A stretch of DNA of 58,146 nt from Actinomycetes bacterium (GTDB lineage Bacteria > Actinomycetota > Actinomycetes > Actinomycetales > Demequinaceae). Below the pieces are notes generated by a model. The model did no database searches. It saw only the letters and a program-made list of their open reading frames with translations, and was not told where the DNA came from. Of this stretch, positions 50,155 through 58,146 are shown piece after piece. Made by a program: the position numbers and the translations under genes. The DNA lies in NCBI GenBank assembly GCA_023411615.1, contig JAEYOR010000024.1:1-58146 (forward strand), in the 5' to 3' direction. Each line of letters starts with the position of its first letter. The first letter of the stretch is position 1.

Positions 50155-52812
50155 GTGGCAAAGCCCCGCGTTCATGAGATCGCGAAGGAACTTGGAGTTT
50201 CTAGTAAGGACCTCATCACCAAGCTCAATGAGCTAGGTGAATACGTCAAGGGACCGTCCTCCACCTTGGAGGCGCCCGTTGTGCGCAAGGCCCGCGAGGC
50301 CTTCCCCGCCGCCTCAGCAGCACCAAAGGTCGCGGCCGCCAAGCCGGCCGCGGAACCAGGCGTTGCCAAGCCGGGTGCGCCCAAGCCCAAGGCGCCCACA
50401 CCCGCGCCCCCCGCAGACACGGCAGACGTCGCCCCTGCTGACCCAACGCCCGAGCCCCGCACGGCACCGGCAGCGCAACCCGCTTCCGAAAGCGACGCAA
50501 CGCAGTCTCCCAAGAGCGCGTCGCCCTCGCCGTCGGACATGCCTCGCCCACGCCCCCGTCCAGGTGGCAACAACCCGTTCCAGACGGCGCGTCCGGGTGC
50601 TCAGCGCCCCCGTCCAGGCGGCAACAACCCGTTCCAGACGGCACGTCCGGGTGCTCCGCGCCCGCGTCCCGGAGGTGCCCCCGGCGGCGCTCCCGGTGGT
50701 GCACGCCCGGGCGGTCCGGGTGGAGCTCGTCCGAGCCCTGGCGGTCGTCCAGGCAGCTTCGCGCCCCGTCCCGCAGGCGGTGCACCTGGCGCCGGTGCAG
50801 GTGCCGGTGCACGTCCCGGTTTCGGTGGCGGTGCTCCGGGAAGCCGCCCGGCTGCCGGCAGTCGCGGTCGCGGCGGGGGCACTGCTGGTGCCTTTGGTCG
50901 TCAAGGAGGCCGTCCCGCACGCGGACGCAAGTCAAAGCGGGCCAAGCGGCAAGAGTTCGAGCAGCAGCAAGCACCGTCCATCGGCGGCGTGCAGATCCCA
51001 CGCGGTGATGGCACAACGCCGATCCGCTTGCGGCGCGGTGCGACGCTGACCGATTTTGCAGAGAAGATCGACGTCAACCCCGCTTCGCTCGTCACGGTGC
51101 TCTTCCACCTCGGTGAAATGGCAACGGCGACCCAGTCGCTCGATGAAGACACGTTCGAGGCGTTGGGCGTCGAGCTGGGCTACAAGATCCAGATCGTCTC
51201 GCCAGAGGACGAGGACCGCGAGTTGCTCGAGGACTTCGGCCTCGATCTCGACGCAGAACTTGCTGCTGAAACCGATGAGGACCTGCAGCCCCGTCCGCCA
51301 GTGGTGACCGTCATGGGTCACGTTGACCACGGTAAGACCCGACTTCTCGACGCGATCCGTCGCGCCGACGTGCAGTCGGGTGAAGCCGGCGGCATCACCC
51401 AGCACATTGGTGCATACCAGGTGCGTCGTGAACACGACGGCAAAGTCCGCGCCATCACCTTCATCGACACCCCGGGTCACGAGGCATTCACCGCCATGCG
51501 TGCTCGTGGTGCGCAGGTCACCGACGTGGCGATCCTCGTGGTGGCGGCGGACGATGGTGTGATGCCGCAGACGATTGAGGCACTCAACCACGCGCAAGCT
51601 GCCAACGTGCCGATCGTCGTCGCCGTCAACAAGATCGACAAGGAATCGGCGAACCCCGACAAGATCCGTCAGCAGCTCACCGAGTACAACCTCATCGCCG
51701 AGGAATACGGCGGCGACACGATGTTCGTGAACGTCTCGGCGACCCAGAAGACGGGTATTGACGAGCTTCTAGAGGCAGTTCTCCTCACAGCCGACGCGGG
51801 CCTTGACTTGCGAGCGAATCCGAACAAGGACGCGCGTGGTGTCGCTGTTGAAGCGCACCTTGACAAGGGTCGCGGCCCCGTTGCCACGGTGCTCGTCAAT
51901 TCGGGAACTCTCCGCGTTGGAGATGCGATCGTCGCAGGCACGGCGTACGGCCGTGTCCGCGCGATGTTCGATGAGCACGATGCCCCGGTCGAGGAGGCTT
52001 TGCCTGCACGCCCGGTCCTCGTCATTGGTCTCACCTCGGTGCCCCGCGCAGGTGACACCTTCCTCGCAGCCGAGGATGACCGTACGGCCCGTCAAATCGC
52101 TGAAAAGCGTGAGGCCGCTGAGCGTGCAGCTCAGCTTGCCAAGCGTCGCAAGCGCATCAGCCTTGAGGACTTCACGAAGGCCCTTGAGGACGGCAAGGTC
52201 GAGACCCTCAACCTCATCATCAAGGGTGATGTGTCCGGTGCTGTTGAGGCGCTCGAGGATGCGTTGCTCGCCATTGAGATTGACGACTCCGTCCAGCTGC
52301 GCGTCATCCACCGCGGTGTGGGTGCCGTCACGCAAAACGACGTCAACCTCGCCACGGTCGACAACGCGATCATCATCGGCTTCAACGTGCGGCCGGCCGA
52401 GCGTGTCCAGGAGCTCGCTGACCGCGAGGGCGTCGACATGCGCTTCTACTCGGTCATCTACCGTGCGATCGAGGACGTGGAAGCCTCGCTCAAGGGCATG
52501 CTCAAGCCCGAGTACGAGGAGCGCCAGACTGGCGCAGCGGAGATCCGCGAGATCTTCCGTTCGTCCAAGTTCGGAAACATCGCGGGCTGCATCGTTCGCG
52601 AAGGCGTCATCAAGCGCAACGCAAAGGCCAAGGTTGTCCGCGACGGCGTTGTTCTCGGCGAGCCGACGATCGACACGCTCCGCCGCTTCAAGGATGACGT
52701 CACCGAGGTCAAGGACGGCTTCGAGTGCGGTATCGGCCTCGGCAAGTTCAATGACATCCAGGTGGGCGACATCATCGAGACCTTCGAGATGGTCGAGATT
52801 CCGAGGACCTGA
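50155..52812 (+). CDS. infB: Translation initiation factor IF-2
   Basis: 885 residues from GTG 50155 (AGGAG 4 nt upstream). IF-2 brings initiator tRNA to the 30S subunit with GTP. The N-terminal IF2N domain is AKPRVHEIAKELGVSSKDL; a Pro/Ala and then Gly/Arg/Pro-rich linker (about residues 45-265) includes a repeated RPGGNNPFQTARPGA unit. The GTPase domain has GHVDHGKTRLLD, DTPGHEAFTAMRARG and NKIDKESANPD, followed by the beta-barrel and C-terminal domains. The linker is typical of actinobacteria. Confidence 0.97.
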   Translation: MAKPRVHEIAKELGVSSKDLITKLNELGEYVKGPSSTLEAPVVRKAREAFPAASAAPKVAAAKPAAEPGVAKPGAPKPKAPTPAPPADTADVAPADPTPEPRTAPAAQPASESDATQSPKSASPSPSDMPRPRPRPGGNNPFQTARPGAQRPRPGGNNPFQTARPGAPRPRPGGAPGGAPGGARPGGPGGARPSPGGRPGSFAPRPAGGAPGAGAGAGARPGFGGGAPGSRPAAGSRGRGGGTAGAFGRQGGRPARGRKSKRAKRQEFEQQQAPSIGGVQIPRGDGTTPIRLRRGATLTDFAEKIDVNPASLVTVLFHLGEMATATQSLDEDTFEALGVELGYKIQIVSPEDEDRELLEDFGLDLDAELAAETDEDLQPRPPVVTVMGHVDHGKTRLLDAIRRADVQSGEAGGITQHIGAYQVRREHDGKVRAITFIDTPGHEAFTAMRARGAQVTDVAILVVAADDGVMPQTIEALNHAQAANVPIVVAVNKIDKESANPDKIRQQLTEYNLIAEEYGGDTMFVNVSATQKTGIDELLEAVLLTADAGLDLRANPNKDARGVAVEAHLDKGRGPVATVLVNSGTLRVGDAIVAGTAYGRVRAMFDEHDAPVEEALPARPVLVIGLTSVPRAGDTFLAAEDDRTARQIAEKREAAERAAQLAKRRKRISLEDFTKALEDGKVETLNLIIKGDVSGAVEALEDALLAIEIDDSVQLRVIHRGVGAVTQNDVNLATVDNAIIIGFNVRPAERVQELADREGVDMRFYSVIYRAIEDVEASLKGMLKPEYEERQTGAAEIREIFRSSKFGNIAGCIVREGVIKRNAKAKVVRDGVVLGEPTIDTLRRFKDDVTEVKDGFECGIGLGKFNDIQVGDIIETFEMVEIPRT
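50551..50658 (+). repeat. Two 54-bp tandem repeats in the IF-2 linker
   Basis: Units 50551-50604 and 50605-50658 are nearly identical and each encodes 18 residues around RPGGNNPFQTARPGA. A third partial unit (RPRPGG) follows. In-frame repeats of this kind expand or shrink by slippage in disordered linkers. Confidence 0.85.
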
Positions 52813-53249
52813 TGGCTGACAGCCCTCGCGCACTCCGGGTCGCGGGCACGATCAAGAAGATCGTCGCCCGCGCCCTGGAGACAGAGATCAAAGACCCCCG
52901 CCTCGGCTTTGTCACCGTGACCGACGTTCGTGTCACGGGCGACCTTCAGCAAGCGTCGGTGTTCTACACGGTGCTCGGCTCGGAAGAGGACCGGGCCAAC
53001 ACTGCAGCGGCGCTGTCGTCTGCCAAGGGACGCATTCGGTCCCTTGTGGGCGCTGAACTCGGGATTCGTCTCACACCGTCGATCGAGTTCCATCTCGACG
53101 CGGTGCCGGAGACGGCTGCTTCGCTCGACAAGGCACTCCATGAGGCGCGCAAACGCGATGAAGAAGTCCGTCGTTTGCGTGAAGGCGCCCAGTTCGCTGG
53201 CGACGCAGACCCGTACCGGCATGACCCCACCGAGGGCGAAGAGGACTGA
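52812..53249 (+). CDS. rbfA: Ribosome-binding factor A
   Basis: 145 residues from ATG 52812, sharing one base with the infB stop. KH-like 30S maturation and cold-adaptation factor. Signatures RVAGTIKKIVARALETEIKD, LGFVTVTDVRVTGDLQQASV and the late LRLTPSIEF-like IRLTPSIEFHLDAVPE. Usual length. Confidence 0.95.
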   Translation: MADSPRALRVAGTIKKIVARALETEIKDPRLGFVTVTDVRVTGDLQQASVFYTVLGSEEDRANTAAALSSAKGRIRSLVGAELGIRLTPSIEFHLDAVPETAASLDKALHEARKRDEEVRRLREGAQFAGDADPYRHDPTEGEED

Positions 53250-53253
53250 CGCG

Positions 53254-54207
53254 ATGGCGCGCGACGCCGAGACCAGCGTCGACGGCCTGCTGCTTGTCGA
53301 CAAACCGCAAGGCTGGACGTCACACGACGTTGTCGCGCGCTGCCGTCGGCTTCTTGGGACGCGCAAAGTAGGTCACGCCGGAACTCTCGACCCGATGGCG
53401 ACGGGTTTGCTCGTTCTTGCGGCAGGCAAGGCGACGCGGCTCCTCACGTACGTGACGGGCCACAATAAGTCCTACGAGGCGACGATCCGGCTGGGTGAGG
53501 CGACGGTGACGGACGACGCTGAAGGCCAGGTGACAGCGTCGGCCGATGCCTCAGGGCTGACGGGCGAGGCAATCCGCGCGGCCGTGACGGCTTTTGTTGG
53601 CGACATCCGGCAGCGGCCAAGCGCTGTGAGCGCGATCAAGGTCGACGGGCAGCGCGCCTACGCACGCGTGCGAGCGGGGGAGGACGTTGTCCTCGCCGAC
53701 CGGCCCGTGACGGTCACTCGTTTCGACGTGCACGAGATCCGTCTGGGCGATCGCGTGGTCGATGTCGATGTGACCGTCGACGTGTCGTCGGGAACATATG
53801 TGCGGGCGCTGGCTCGCGACGTGGGGAAGGCTCTCGGCGTTGGCGGCCACCTCACTGCGCTGCGGCGCACCCGCGTCGGCGGCCTGGCCGTTGAGGCGGC
53901 GCACGACCTCGCGGAGCTCGGTGCTCAAGTGGAAGCGGGGATCCCCGTGAGCCTCACGCCTCTCGACGTCGCGGCGGCAGCCGTCTTGCCAATCCTCAGC
54001 GTGAGCGACGTAGAGGCACGCACCATCGGCTTTGGGAAGGAACTGCCTGGCCGTGGCGGCGAGCTTGCGCGTCCCGCTTCGCGCGATGATCACACGGCCG
54101 ACGCTGTTGCCGTTGATCCCGCGGGCGCGGCCATTGCGGTGGTTCGCAGGGCGGGTGCCGATGTGCGTCCCGTCATCGTGTTTCGGCCGTCGACCTCTGC
54201 TGTGTGA
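53254..54207 (+). CDS. truB: tRNA pseudouridine(55) synthase TruB
   Basis: 317 residues from ATG 53254. Converts U55 of tRNA to pseudouridine. GLLLVDKPQGWTSHDVV, catalytic Asp in GHAGTLDPMATGLLVL, KSYEATIRLGEATVTDD, QRPSAVSAIKVDGQRAY and SSGTYVRALARDVG are family hallmarks. A C-terminal PUA-like region follows. Between rbfA and ribF as usual. Confidence 0.96.
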   Translation: MARDAETSVDGLLLVDKPQGWTSHDVVARCRRLLGTRKVGHAGTLDPMATGLLVLAAGKATRLLTYVTGHNKSYEATIRLGEATVTDDAEGQVTASADASGLTGEAIRAAVTAFVGDIRQRPSAVSAIKVDGQRAYARVRAGEDVVLADRPVTVTRFDVHEIRLGDRVVDVDVTVDVSSGTYVRALARDVGKALGVGGHLTALRRTRVGGLAVEAAHDLAELGAQVEAGIPVSLTPLDVAAAAVLPILSVSDVEARTIGFGKELPGRGGELARPASRDDHTADAVAVDPAGAAIAVVRRAGADVRPVIVFRPSTSAV

Positions 54208-54240
54208 CGGGGCATCTCAATGGTGCGGCACAATGACCGA

Positions 54241-55215
54241 GTGACTCACGTGTGGCACTCATTGGCGGATGTGCCGCGCGACCTCGGACCCACTGTCGTC
54301 ACTGTCGGCAACTTTGACGGTGTTCATCGTGGACACCAGGCGGTGCTGTCCGCCGTGGTCGCCACCGCGCGGTCCCGAGGCGCCAAGGCGATTGCGGTCA
54401 CATTCTTCCCTCATCCCAAGGCCGTCCACGATCCCGAGCATCAGCCGGAGCTCATCACCGGCATCGAGGATCGCGTGTCTCGCATGGCGGCGACAGGTCT
54501 CGACGGGATCGTCGTGCAGCCGTACACGATCGAGTTCGCACAATCGACCGCCGAGGAGTTCGTCCGCGACTACATTCGCGACGGCCTCAATGCGTGCGCG
54601 GTGGTCGTGGGGCGCGACACTCGCTTTGGCCGGGGGAACGCCGGTGATGTTGACACCCTCCAAGAACTTGGAGAGCGGCTCGGCCTTGACATTGACATCG
54701 TCATTGACGCCGCAGCTGGCACCGAGGACGCCCGCCGCTGGTCATCCACGTGGGTGCGCGAACTGCTTGACGCGGGAGACATGGATGGTGCCGCCGAGAT
54801 TTTGGGCCGCTACCACCGCCTGCGCGGCACCGTGGTCCATGGTGACAAATTGGGGCGCCAGATCGGCTTTCCCACCGCAAATCTCGATGTCTCCGCTGGT
54901 TTCATTCCCCGCCACGGCGTTTACGCGGCGTGGCTGGAAGTGGTCGACGCACAAGGCAACGAGAGGGCCGCTCGCTGGATTGGGAAGCGGTTGCCGGCGG
55001 CTGTCAGCCTCGGCATCAACTACACGGTGGGCGGCAGTGACTTACGCGTCGAAGCCCACGTGTTCGACCACCAAAGCCTTGATCTGTACGACGCGACCGT
55101 CGCGCTCGATTTGGTGCGGTGGCGTCGGCCGATGCTCGATTTTGGAGGGCTTGAGCCGCTGGTCGAGGCGCTCGGAGAGGACGTCGTGTGGTGCCGCGAC
55201 GTCCTGTATGCTTGA
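54241..55215 (+). CDS. ribF: Bifunctional riboflavin kinase/FAD synthetase
   Basis: 324 residues from GTG 54241; CACAAT ends 6 nt upstream (leaderless type). FAD synthetase half: VTVGNFDGVHRGHQAVL and VVGRDTRFGRGNAGDV. Kinase half: GTVVHGDKLGRQIGFPTANL and SLGINYTVGG. It makes FMN and FAD, which also feeds the ApbE/FMN cassette at 16.5-19.2 kb, though nothing links them by regulation. A -10-like TATGCT (55207-55212) for rpsO lies in its last codons. Confidence 0.95.
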   Translation: MTHVWHSLADVPRDLGPTVVTVGNFDGVHRGHQAVLSAVVATARSRGAKAIAVTFFPHPKAVHDPEHQPELITGIEDRVSRMAATGLDGIVVQPYTIEFAQSTAEEFVRDYIRDGLNACAVVVGRDTRFGRGNAGDVDTLQELGERLGLDIDIVIDAAAGTEDARRWSSTWVRELLDAGDMDGAAEILGRYHRLRGTVVHGDKLGRQIGFPTANLDVSAGFIPRHGVYAAWLEVVDAQGNERAARWIGKRLPAAVSLGINYTVGGSDLRVEAHVFDHQSLDLYDATVALDLVRWRRPMLDFGGLEPLVEALGEDVVWCRDVLYA

Positions 55216-55297
55216 TCGTCGCCGTATAACGGCCGCGGATTGTAGAGCCCCGGAGAACAGGCCCGGGCGCGCCGCGCAACGACTATGAGGAGAACCC
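55216..55297 (+). promoter_or_regulatory. rpsO leader region
   Basis: After the -10-like TATGCT (55207-55212) about 80 nt of GC-rich leader precede rpsO, ending in the Shine-Dalgarno GAGGAGAA. S15 autoregulates through leader RNAs in several phyla, including actinobacteria, but I cannot assign this sequence to a defined motif by eye. Confidence 0.35.
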
Positions 55298-55567
55298 GTG
55301 CCGCTTGACGCAGCTACCAAGAAGTCCATCATGACCGAGTACGCCACGTCCGAAGGCGACACCGGTTCGCCCGAGGTTCAGATCGCCCTGCTCACGCAGC
55401 GCATCAAGGACCTGACGGAGCACCTCAAGGAGCACAAGCACGACCACCACTCGCGTCGTGGGCTGTTGCTCCTCGTCGGTCAGCGCCGGCGTCTGCTCGG
55501 TTACCTGCAGAAGGTCGACATCGAGCGTTACCGCTCGTTGATTGAGCGCCTCGGCTTGCGTCGCTAG
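55298..55567 (+). CDS. rpsO: 30S ribosomal protein S15
   Basis: 89 residues from GTG 55298 after GAGGAGAACCC; exact usual length. Binds 16S rRNA early in 30S assembly. YATSEGDTGSPEVQIALLTQ, RIKDLTEHLKEHKHDHHSRR and LLLLVGQRRRLLGYL are the family core. A terminator follows, then pnp, as in most bacteria. Confidence 0.97.
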   Translation: MPLDAATKKSIMTEYATSEGDTGSPEVQIALLTQRIKDLTEHLKEHKHDHHSRRGLLLLVGQRRRLLGYLQKVDIERYRSLIERLGLRR

Positions 55568-55597
55568 TCCTCTCGGACCGACGCGCGAGTCGCGCTC

Positions 55598-55650
55598 AGG
55601 CCCGGTCGCTCAGCCCTTTACGGGTCGAGCGGCCGGGCCTTTCGCTTTTC
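55598..55650 (+). terminator. Terminator after rpsO
   Basis: AGGCCCGG-t-CGCTC (55598-55611) pairs with GAGCG-g-CCGGGCCT (55627-55640), followed by TTCGCTTTT. A 13-bp stem with one mismatch and a T-rich end; intrinsic terminator between rpsO and pnp. Confidence 0.85.
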
Positions 55651-55921
55651 CCAGTTTGCCGCGCTCCGGCGAGACGCACATCCGGGGCAATGAAGCGTCG
55701 GCCTGATAGCATGGTCACGCTTCTCGCAGTTTGCGAGGAGAGATATCCGAACACCAGCAGGCCGGCTGAACGCTGATCCTCGGTGGAGATGAGCAGAGTG
55801 CGCACGCCGTGCGTCTCTCTGAGCGTGTCGACTGACGATCAGCCCCAGGCCGCATGCCGCATCCGGTATACCGCCAAGTTCTGCCTGCCTGCTCCTTTAC
55901 AGAAAAGGAGCGACCATCCGC
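55651..55921 (+). promoter_or_regulatory. pnp promoter and structured leader (no gene in this stretch)
   Basis: Together with the terminator this fills the 354-bp gap between rpsO and pnp. TAGCAT near 55707-55712 is a likely -10. The leader then folds: CTTCTCGCA/TGCGAGGAG (55720-55740), and a domain closed by GCTGATC (55772-55778) and GATCAGC (55837-55843) holding AGAG-tg-CGCAC/GTGCG-t-CTCT (55795-55818). The Shine-Dalgarno AAAAGGAG lies near 55903-55910. Such hairpins fit the known RNase III/PNPase autoregulation of pnp in other bacteria. Confidence 0.5.
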
Positions 55922-58123
55922 ATGGAAGGTCCCGAAATCCACTTCGCCGAAGCAACCATCGACAATGGCTCGTTCGGCACCCGTACCGTCCGTTTTGAAA
56001 CCGGACGCCTCGCCAAGCAAGCCGCCGGCTCGGCCGTCGCCTACCTCGATGGCGAAACGATGTTGCTGGCCGCGACCACGGCCTCCAAGGCTCCGCGGGA
56101 CGGCTTTGACTTCTTCCCGCTGACCGTGGATGTCGAGGAGCGTTCTTACGCTGCCGGCAAGATCCCGGGTTCGTTCTTCCGTCGTGAAGGCCGTCCCACC
56201 ACGGACGCGATCCTCACGTGCCGCCTCATCGACCGCCCGTTGCGTCCGTCCTTCGTGTCCGGGCTGCGCAACGAGATCCAGGTGGTCGTTGACGTGCTCG
56301 CGATCCACCCGGATGACATGTACGACGTCCTCGCCATCAACGCGGCCTCGATGTCGACTCAGCTTGCAGGCCTCCCGTTCTCCGGCCCCATCGGTGGTGT
56401 GCGTGTCGCGCTCGTTGACGGCCAATGGGTGTGCTTCCCGCGCTACTCCGACATGGAGCGCGCCGTGTTCAACATGGTCGTTGCCGGTCGTGTCGTGGGT
56501 GACGACGTCGCCATCATGATGGTGGAAGCCGAGGCGACTGACGACTCCTTCAACCTCATCTCCGAGGGCGCCCAGGCACCCACCGAAGAGGTCGTGGCAC
56601 AGGGTCTCGAGGCCGCCAAGCCGTTCATTCGAGTGCTGTGCGCGGCGCAGGTGCAGGTTGCCGAGAAGGCAGCCAAGGAGACCGCTGACTTCCCGCGCTT
56701 CCTCGACTACCAGGATGATGTGTTCGCGGCCGTCGCCCCTGCGATCGAGGGTGACCTCGCTGAGGCGCTCACTATTGCCGACAAGCAGGCTCGTGAGAAC
56801 CGTCTCGACGAGATCAAGGATGCCGCCCACGCGCAGTTCGACGCTCAGTTCGAAGGCCGTGAGAAGGAAGTGTCCGCTGTAGTGCGTTCCGTCACCAAGC
56901 GCACGATTCGCCAGCGGATCCTCAAGGATGGCGTTCGCATCGACGGACGCGGCTTGCGTGACATCCGTCCGCTCGCCGCTGAGGTCGAGGTGGTGCCGCG
57001 CGTGCACGGCTCCGCGATCTTTGAGCGCGGTGAGACCCAGATCCTCGGTATCACCACGCTCAACATGCTGAAGATGGAGCAGCAGATCGATTCCTTCTCG
57101 CCTGAGACGCACAAGCGCTACATGCACCACTACAACTTCCCGCCCTTCTCGACGGGTGAGACGGGTCGTGTCGGTAGCCCCAAGCGTCGTGAGATTGGCC
57201 ACGGTGCCCTCGCCGAGCGCGCCCTCGTGCCCGTGTTGCCGGGCCGTGAGGAGTTCCCTTACGCGATTCGTCAGGTCTCGGAGGCGCTCGGCTCGAACGG
57301 CTCCACCTCGATGGGTTCGGTGTGTGCATCCACGTTGTCGCTCCTCCAGGCCGGTGTGCCGCTCAAGGCGCCCGTTGCGGGTATCGCGATGGGTCTCGTC
57401 TCGGACACGGTCGATGGTGAGACGCGCTACGCAGCGCTGACCGACATCCTCGGTGCGGAGGACGCCTTTGGTGACATGGACTTCAAGGTGGCAGGCACGC
57501 GCGAGTTCATTACCGCTATCCAGCTCGACACCAAACTCGATGGCATCCCCGCCTCCGTGCTTGCAAGCGCTCTCGCGCAGGCCAAGGAAGCACGTCTGCA
57601 CATCCTCGATGTGATGGCCGGTGCCATCACGGAGCCCGATGAGATGAGCGCCACCGCGCCGCGCATCATCACGGTGAAGATCCCCGTCGACAAGATCGGT
57701 GAGGTCATTGGCCCCAAGGGCAAGATGATCAACCAGATCCAGGACGACACCGGCGCCGACATCTCGATCGAGGACGACGGCACCGTGTTCATCGGTGCGA
57801 CCGACGGCCCCTCGGCCGAGGCTGCGCGTCAGGCCGTCAACGCGATCGCGAACCCCCACATGCCTGAGGTGGGCGAGCGCTTTGTCGGCACGGTCGTCAA
57901 GACGGTGGCCTTTGGCGCGTTCGTGTCGCTGACCCCCGGTAAGGACGGTCTTCTCCACATCTCGCAGATCCGCAAGCTTGTGGGCGGGCAACGCGTCGAG
58001 AACGTCGAGGACGTCCTCTCCGTTGGCCAAAAGGTTCAGGTCGAGATCACCGAAATCGACCCTCGCGGCAAGCTCTCGCTTGGAGTTGTCGAGCAGGAGG
58101 CTGCTGACGCCGCTGGCGAATAA
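55922..58123 (+). CDS. pnp: Polyribonucleotide nucleotidyltransferase (PNPase)
   Basis: 733 residues from ATG 55922. Phosphorolytic 3'-5' exoribonuclease and, in actinobacteria, RNA tailing enzyme. Two RNase PH domains: first with FPLTVDVEERSYAAGKIPGS and FFRREGRPTTDAILTCRLID in part; second with RIDGRGLRDIRPLAAEVEV, PPFSTGETGRVGSPKRREIG in outline, and MDFKVAGTREFITAIQLD (catalytic aspartates). A KH domain (KIGEVIGPKGKMINQIQ) and an S1 domain (GTVVKTVAFGAFVSLTPGKD) end it. Complete; only 23 bases remain after its stop. Confidence 0.97.
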   Translation: MEGPEIHFAEATIDNGSFGTRTVRFETGRLAKQAAGSAVAYLDGETMLLAATTASKAPRDGFDFFPLTVDVEERSYAAGKIPGSFFRREGRPTTDAILTCRLIDRPLRPSFVSGLRNEIQVVVDVLAIHPDDMYDVLAINAASMSTQLAGLPFSGPIGGVRVALVDGQWVCFPRYSDMERAVFNMVVAGRVVGDDVAIMMVEAEATDDSFNLISEGAQAPTEEVVAQGLEAAKPFIRVLCAAQVQVAEKAAKETADFPRFLDYQDDVFAAVAPAIEGDLAEALTIADKQARENRLDEIKDAAHAQFDAQFEGREKEVSAVVRSVTKRTIRQRILKDGVRIDGRGLRDIRPLAAEVEVVPRVHGSAIFERGETQILGITTLNMLKMEQQIDSFSPETHKRYMHHYNFPPFSTGETGRVGSPKRREIGHGALAERALVPVLPGREEFPYAIRQVSEALGSNGSTSMGSVCASTLSLLQAGVPLKAPVAGIAMGLVSDTVDGETRYAALTDILGAEDAFGDMDFKVAGTREFITAIQLDTKLDGIPASVLASALAQAKEARLHILDVMAGAITEPDEMSATAPRIITVKIPVDKIGEVIGPKGKMINQIQDDTGADISIEDDGTVFIGATDGPSAEAARQAVNAIANPHMPEVGERFVGTVVKTVAFGAFVSLTPGKDGLLHISQIRKLVGGQRVENVEDVLSVGQKVQVEITEIDPRGKLSLGVVEQEAADAAGE

Positions 58124-58146
58124 CGCTCAGCAAGACGACGCAGGGG

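Noticed and set aside
55715..58030. Minus-strand open frame of about 771 codons opposite pnp
   Set aside because: It mirrors the codon structure of pnp in high-GC DNA, with an Arg/His/Asp-rich product and no domain; pnp itself is unmistakable.
1..58146. CRISPR arrays, insertion sequences, rRNA and tRNA genes
   Set aside because: No spaced direct-repeat arrays, transposases or rRNA/tRNA folds were seen on reading both strands; a dedicated scan could still find a divergent one.

Overview
The window is almost entirely one conserved housekeeping chromosome segment of a high-GC actinobacterium. The order smc-ftsY-(amt-glnK-glnD)-ffh, rpsP-khpA-rimM-trmD-rplS-lepB-rnhB-DUF2469-yraN-comM-dprA-xerC-whiG-like sigma-M23 peptidase, rpsB-tsf-pyrH-frr-cdsA-rlmN, dxr-rseP-ispG-GNAT, proS, and rimP-nusA-ylxR-infB-rbfA-truB-ribF-rpsO-pnp is the standard actinobacterial one. 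DUF2469, DUF2510, DUF4439 and a GlnR-type nitrogen box also point to Actinomycetota, most like Micrococcales; the genus cannot be fixed from the sequence alone. At least ten genes begin 6-7 nt after a TAnnnT-like -10 hexamer with no Shine-Dalgarno sequence, as expected of leaderless transcription.

Bases 1-3013 do not fit. They encode a 5'-truncated terminase large subunit, a portal protein and a prohead protease in the order and style of alphaproteobacterial gene transfer agents (GTA g2-g3-g4). They run into the actinobacterial smc through a G/C homopolymer block (2976-3003). The rnc/mutM genes that normally precede smc are missing. An assembly chimera is the simplest reading.

Region by region: 3-8 kb, chromosome organisation and protein targeting (smc, ftsY). 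8-14 kb, nitrogen uptake and sensing: two Amt transporters, PII, a GlnD with no room for ACT domains, a consensus GlnR box and strong hairpins. 14-19 kb, ffh, an amidohydrolase, and a compact four-gene flavin redox cassette (ferric-reductase-like membrane protein, FMN-binding lipoprotein, membrane mini-protein, ApbE). 19-29 kb, ribosome maturation, tRNA methylation, secretion, DNA uptake/processing, XerC-type recombinase and an FliA/WhiG-like sigma factor. 29-42 kb, translation (S2, EF-Ts, RRF), UMP kinase, phospholipid and MEP isoprenoid synthesis, site-2 protease. 42-48 kb, an accessory stretch: cell-wall carboxypeptidase, proS, and a translationally coupled nitroreductase-like/PaaK-like adenylating pair of unknown role, then a ferritin-like lipoprotein. 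48-58 kb, the nusA-infB-rpsO-pnp translation/RNA-decay block.

The most interesting non-coding signals are in the leaders of rpsB, infB and pnp. The infB leader has a 12-residue upstream ORF followed by two perfect, mutually exclusive hairpins, one of which covers part of the infB Shine-Dalgarno. No CRISPR array, insertion sequence, tRNA or rRNA gene was recognised.
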